Shown: positions 60,335-64,000 of the stretch, piece by piece
Position numbering within the stretch: the first letter of the stretch is position 1
How the letters are laid out: the number at the start of each line of letters is the position of its first letter
Position numbers and translations under genes: made by a program
NCBI GenBank assembly: GCA_013823855.1
Contig: PNMW01000021.1
Coordinates: forward strand, 1 to 64,000
Source: Lysobacteraceae bacterium
Lineage (GTDB): Bacteria > Pseudomonadota > Gammaproteobacteria > Nevskiales > Nevskiaceae
Length of the DNA stretch: 64,000 nucleotides
Direction of reading: 5' to 3'
The notes under the pieces: model-generated
The model's input: only the letters and a program-made list of their open reading frames with translations
Told to the model about the DNA's origin: nothing
Databases searched by the model: none

Positions 60335-62938
60335 ATGTCCAGCTCGCTGGCACCGCTGCCACCGCTGGCGCCCGCCCCGGCGCCGGCGCGCCTGCCGCGC
60401 GCAGCCCTTCTGGAACTCGATCAGGGCCAGCCGCTGGTGGTCATCGAAGCCCCCGCCGGCCACGGCAAGTCGGTGCTGGCCCGGCAGTGGCTCGACACCC
60501 GGCCGGCCGATGCCGCTGCGGCCTGGCTGGCGCTCGACGCCGCCAGCCGCGCGCCGGCGGTATTCGCGGCGCGGCTGCAGGCGGCGCTCGAAACCGGCAG
60601 CAGCATCGGCATCGGCGTCGACGCAGCCAACGCGGCCGACTTCGACGCGCTGTGCCGGCACCTGCAGTCGCGCACCGCGCCGCTGTGGCTGGTGCTCGAC
60701 GACTGCCAGCAGCTGATCGGCAGCGCCAGCGCGCGCAGCCTCGAGCGCCTGCTGGCGCTGGCCTCGTCACGGCTGCGTCTGTGCCTGACCACGCAGGCCC
60801 TGCGGCTGGGCGTCGGCCTGGGGGCGAAGGTCGCCGACGGCGCGGTGCTCTGGCTGCCGGCGGCGCGGCTGGCCTTCACCCGCCACGAGATCGCGGCGCT
60901 GGCCCGGCTGCGCGGCCGCAAGCTGAGTGCGGCGCAGCTGGAGGCGCTGCAGGCCGCCACCGGCGGCTGGCCGTCACTGGTGCAGATCGCGCTGTCGATG
61001 CCGGCCGACCCGGACAGCGCCGAGCCGCTGGCCGGCAGCAACGCGCTGCGCGAGTACCTCGGCGATCGTTTCCTTGATGCCCTCGATGGCACCGAACGCG
61101 CGCTGCTCTGGCAGATCGGCTGCCTGGGTCAGCCGCCGGTGGCGCTGCTGGCGGCGCTGGCACCGACCTCGCTGGAGATCGAGGCCGCGCTGCGCCGGCT
61201 GCGGGCGCTGGGAATCATCGAGGACTGCAGGGCGCAGGACGGCGCCGGCGTGCAGCTGCCGCGCCTGTTGCGCGAGGCGCTGGTCGCGCTGCTGACAGCA
61301 CCCGCCGCCGCGGCTCGCAGCGAGGTGCTGCAGGCTGCGGCCGGCTGGTACTGGCGCCACGGCCGCGGCGTCGAAGCGCTGCGCACCGCGCTCGACGGCG
61401 GTGCGGCGCTGCAGGAGCAGGCGCGCCGCTGGCTGGCCGGCTTCGGCCTGGAACTGGTGTTCCGGATGGGCCAGCACCAGACGCTGCTCGATCTGGTCGG
61501 CCGCTGGGAAGCGATCGCCGGACGCCACTGCCCGGCGGTCGATACCGTCGCGGCCTGGGCGCTGCTGTTCCAGCGCCATTTCGCGGCGGCGATCGTGCGG
61601 ATCGACCGCGTCGATGCCGCCGACCACGCCGATCACCGCAGCGCCGCGCTGCTGCTGCGCGCGGTGCTGGCCGGCCTGCGCGACGAGCCGGAGCAATGCA
61701 GCCGCCTCGCCGACGCCTGGATCCGCCAGCACCAGGGCGCGCATGACTTCGGCATGGCGGTGGCGTCGACGGTGTCGGCGTTCAGCCACAAGTGCGCCGG
61801 CGAGCCGTCGGCCGCACAGGCGGCGCTGCGCGAGGCCTTCTACTCGTTCAACCTGGCGCAGTCCGCCTATGGCCTCGGCTGGGTCGATGTGGTCGGGGCG
61901 CTGGCGCTGGTCCACACCGGCCGCTACCGCGCGGCGCTGGCCCAGCTCGATACCGGCCTGCAGCGCTGCCAGGGCGATCAGGGCTTCGGCATCACCCGCG
62001 CGCTGCTGCGGGCGATCGAAGCCTGCGTGCGCTACGAACGCGGCGAGCTGGCGATCGTCGAAGGCCTGCTCGGCGAAGTGCTCGACGTGCTGCCCGAGCT
62101 TGGCGTCGTCGATGTGATGGCCTTCGGTTTCACCGCCGCGGCCCGGATGCGCGGCAGCAGCGGCAATTTCGGTGCGGCGCTGGATCTGCTGTCGGAAGCC
62201 GAGCAGGTCGGCCTGCGCCTGGACCTGCCACGGCTGGTGACGCTGATGCAGGCGGAGCGCGCCTTGCTGCTGCTGCGCGCCGGCTCGACCCTGCGCGCCC
62301 GCGCGCTGCTCGATGCAATTCCGCCGCGCGATGCCGCCACCGCGCCGATCCGCCTGCTGCGCGGCCGGCTGGCGATCGCCGAAGGCGAGCCGGCGGCGGC
62401 ACTGCGCCTGCTCGAGCCGGTGCAGGCCGAAGCCCGCGCCGATCAGCGCCTGCTGCTGCAGTGCGAGGCGCTGCTGCTGCGCGCCCAGGCCGAAGACCTG
62501 CTCGGCAACGAGCCGCAGGCGCTGGCGGCGATCGGCGAAGCGCTGGAACTGGCCGGCAGCGAAGGCTATGTCCGCAGCCTGATCGACGACCGGCGGGCGC
62601 TGGCGGCGCTGGCCCAGCGCTGGCTCGATGCCGACCTGGCGGCGCCGCAGACGGCACGCGCACTGGCCCGCCAGCTGGCCGGCGATCGCAACGCCGATCC
62701 GGCCGACCTCAGCAGCCCGGCGCGCGCCAAGGCCGCCGCCGCGGTGACCCTGAATCCGCGCCAGCGCGCGATCCTGGTACTGCTCAACCAGGGGCTCAGC
62801 AATTCCCAGCTCGCCGAGCGCTGCCTGCTCTCGGAAAGCACGGTGAAGTGGTATCTGCACCACCTGTACGAAACCTTCGGGGTCGCCAACCGCACGGCGC
62901 TGCTGCGCGCCGTGCGGGAGCAGGGGCTGGTGCTCTGA
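60335..62938 (+). CDS. LuxR-family MalT/AlkS-like ATP-dependent transcriptional regulator
   Basis: An 867-aa LAL-type regulator. An N-terminal P-loop VVIEAPAGHGKSVLA (about residues 36-50) and the WLVLDDCQQL Walker B form a STAND-type NTPase module. A long central TPR-like helical region follows, and the C-terminal LuxR helix-turn-helix spans LNPRQRAILVLLNQGLSNSQLA to STVKWYLHHLYETF. Size and layout match MalT and the alkane regulator AlkS. Adjacent ferredoxin and CYP153 genes, convergent from the right, suggest it senses alkanes and controls them; the inducer itself is not visible. Confidence 0.85.
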   Translation: MSSSLAPLPPLAPAPAPARLPRAALLELDQGQPLVVIEAPAGHGKSVLARQWLDTRPADAAAAWLALDAASRAPAVFAARLQAALETGSSIGIGVDAANAADFDALCRHLQSRTAPLWLVLDDCQQLIGSASARSLERLLALASSRLRLCLTTQALRLGVGLGAKVADGAVLWLPAARLAFTRHEIAALARLRGRKLSAAQLEALQAATGGWPSLVQIALSMPADPDSAEPLAGSNALREYLGDRFLDALDGTERALLWQIGCLGQPPVALLAALAPTSLEIEAALRRLRALGIIEDCRAQDGAGVQLPRLLREALVALLTAPAAAARSEVLQAAAGWYWRHGRGVEALRTALDGGAALQEQARRWLAGFGLELVFRMGQHQTLLDLVGRWEAIAGRHCPAVDTVAAWALLFQRHFAAAIVRIDRVDAADHADHRSAALLLRAVLAGLRDEPEQCSRLADAWIRQHQGAHDFGMAVASTVSAFSHKCAGEPSAAQAALREAFYSFNLAQSAYGLGWVDVVGALALVHTGRYRAALAQLDTGLQRCQGDQGFGITRALLRAIEACVRYERGELAIVEGLLGEVLDVLPELGVVDVMAFGFTAAARMRGSSGNFGAALDLLSEAEQVGLRLDLPRLVTLMQAERALLLLRAGSTLRARALLDAIPPRDAATAPIRLLRGRLAIAEGEPAAALRLLEPVQAEARADQRLLLQCEALLLRAQAEDLLGNEPQALAAIGEALELAGSEGYVRSLIDDRRALAALAQRWLDADLAAPQTARALARQLAGDRNADPADLSSPARAKAAAAVTLNPRQRAILVLLNQGLSNSQLAERCLLSESTVKWYLHHLYETFGVANRTALLRAVREQGLVL

Positions 62939-62972
62939 ACCGCCCCGCGCCGGCAGCGCGATGCGGCGGGTG

Positions 62973-63293
62973 TCAGTGCTGGCTGACCGGGGTGCGCACC
63001 TCGATGCCATCGAGTGCGGCGCTGTAGCGGATCTGGCAGGCCAGCCGCGAGCTGGGCTCGGGATCGGACACCGCTTCGAGCATCGCCCGCTCGTCCTTGC
63101 CGACCGGCGTCAGCTTCGACAGCCAGGGCTCGAGGATGGTGACGTGGCAGGTGGCGCAGGCGCAGCTGCCGCCGCAGTCGGCGTCGATGCCGGGCACGCC
63201 GTTGCCGACGGCGGCTTCCATCAGCGATTCGCCGTCGACGCCGGGGACTTCGCGCCGGGTGCCGCTGTGGTCGATGAAGATGATCTTGGACAT
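62973..63293 (-). CDS. 2Fe-2S ferredoxin (CYP153 partner)
   Basis: A 106-aa adrenodoxin/putidaredoxin-type ferredoxin. Cluster ligands are DCGGSCACATCHV (C-x5-C-x2-C) and the fourth Cys in SSRLACQIRY. The family C-terminal PVSQH/PxxQ-type end is present. ATG 63293 chosen; it lies 95 bp after the P450 stop on the same strand. It delivers electrons from a ferredoxin reductase (not in the window) to the P450. Confidence 0.9.
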   Translation of the reverse strand: MSKIIFIDHSGTRREVPGVDGESLMEAAVGNGVPGIDADCGGSCACATCHVTILEPWLSKLTPVGKDERAMLEAVSDPEPSSRLACQIRYSAALDGIEVRTPVSQH

Positions 63294-63387
63294 CGGGACG
63301 GGGGACTCCAGGGCGCCGTGCGGCACCCGATCAGGATGGGGAAGGAAAAAAATCGGCGATCGGCACCACGCCGACCGCCGCAGGGGA

Positions 63388-64000
63388 TCAGCGGTGAATC
63401 CGCACCGGCAGCGATTCATAGCCCTTGACGAACGGCGAGGCGACCCGCCTCGGCTCGCCCATCACCTCGATCTGGCCGGGCCGCGGCCAGCGCTGCAGCA
63501 GCTCTTCCCAGAGGATCTTCAGCTGCAGTTCGGCCAGCCGGTTGCCGACGCAGCGGTGCACGCCGAAGCCGAACGACAGGTGCTGGCGGGCGCGGGCACG
63601 GTCGGCGATGAAGCGGTCCGGCTGGTCGATCGACTCCGGGTCGCGGTTGCCGGAGACGTACCACATGATCACCTTGTCGCCGGCCTTGATGGTCTTGCCG
63701 CCGAGTTCGGCATCGACCACCGCGGTGCGGCGCATGTGGGCGAGCGGGGTCTGCCAGCGGATGATTTCCGAGATCATCGAGCTGCCGATGATCGCCGGGT
63801 TCGCGCACAGCTTGGCGTACTCGGCCGGGTTCTGGTGCAGGGCGATCAGGCCGCCGGTCATCGAATTGCGGGTGGTGTCGTTGCCGCCGACGATCAGCAG
63901 CATCAGGTTGCCGAGGAACTCCTCGGGGGTCATCGACCGGGTGCGCGGATCGTGCGCCATCATCGACAGCAGATCGGTCTTCGGCGGCGCCTGGATCCGC
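63388..64000 (-). CDS. Cytochrome P450 of the CYP153 alkane-hydroxylase type (N-terminal part beyond window)
   Basis: The C-terminal roughly 204 residues of a P450; the frame is open through the right edge, so the start lies outside. The I-helix oxygen-binding segment [14 protein letters not shown], the K-helix [16 protein letters not shown] with ExxR-type contact, and the haem loop [18 protein letters not shown] with the Cys ligand are clear. These blocks, especially [10 protein letters not shown] and [12 protein letters not shown], are characteristic of CYP153, which hydroxylates terminal carbons of medium-chain alkanes. It is followed by its ferredoxin gene and faces the AlkS-like regulator. 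Confidence 0.9.
   Translation of the reverse strand, partial: RIQAPPKTDLLSMMAHDPRTRSMTPEEFLGNLMLLIVGGNDTTRNSMTGGLIALHQNPAEYAKLCANPAIIGSSMISEIIRWQTPLAHMRRTAVVDAELGGKTIKAGDKVIMWYVSGNRDPESIDQPDRFIADRARARQHLSFGFGVHRCVGNRLAELQLKILWEELLQRWPRPGQIEVMGEPRRVASPFVKGYESLPVRIHR

Overview
The window looks like a chromosomal segment of a high-GC gammaproteobacterium. The housekeeping set (yhdP, rng, maf, tldD, coaD, rsmD, pyrE, ampG, glk, manC) fits that class. An alkane-type CYP153 P450 with its ferredoxin and a MalT/AlkS-like regulator at the right edge points towards a hydrocarbon-using Nevskiales/Xanthomonadales-type organism. This placement is inferred from gene content only. No rRNA, tRNA or CRISPR array was seen.

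1-21.6 kb is a mobile accessory region. A Tn7-like transposition machinery is split into two arms. On the + strand, two TniQ/TnsD-family proteins flank a small helix-turn-helix protein (0.8-4.4 kb). On the - strand, tnsA-tnsB-tnsC overlap one another (16.0-11.4 kb). Between the arms lies a four-gene Wadjet/Mks-type SMC operon in the order jetC-jetB-jetA-jetD (11.3-4.9 kb), an anti-plasmid/anti-phage condensin with a short TOPRIM nuclease subunit. Right of tnsA follow an orphan MbcA/ParS-type antitoxin, an IS3 remnant, a protein with two HEPN-type RxxxxxH motifs, and a PD-(D/E)XK nuclease-like protein. The region ends with three copies of a 13-bp repeat and a candidate transposon terminus about 80 bp downstream of a chaN-like gene. 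The left end is outside the window, where a DUF45 metallopeptidase gene is cut by the edge.

21.6-55.0 kb is mainly core chromosome: chaN-like, a small lipoprotein, glk, Fe-ADH, a TetR regulator, nitronate monooxygenase, two alpha/beta hydrolases, a sigma/anti-sigma-like pair, coaD-rsmD, tldD, a nitrilase-family gene, yhdP, rng-maf, pyrE, xthA and ampG. An arsenic operon arsR-arsI-like-arsC(LMW)-aqpS-arsC(Grx)-arsH (45.1-48.4 kb) has no arsB/acr3 pump. manC and nrdA/nrdB follow; nrdA has a promoter overlapped by an NrdR-like box and DnaA-box-like sites upstream.

55.1-57.8 kb is a compact AT-rich insertion of three tightly packed genes: a Dam-like adenine methyltransferase, a ParB-domain protein, and a protein that looks like a degenerate restriction-nuclease fold fused to a HEPN-like C-terminus. 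It is bounded by a hairpin on the left and a tandem 17-bp repeat on the right, and is the best candidate here for an undescribed modification/defence module. 57.9-64.0 kb returns to GC-rich metabolic genes: a class-V aminotransferase, a thioesterase and the regulator-ferredoxin-CYP153 alkane cluster.
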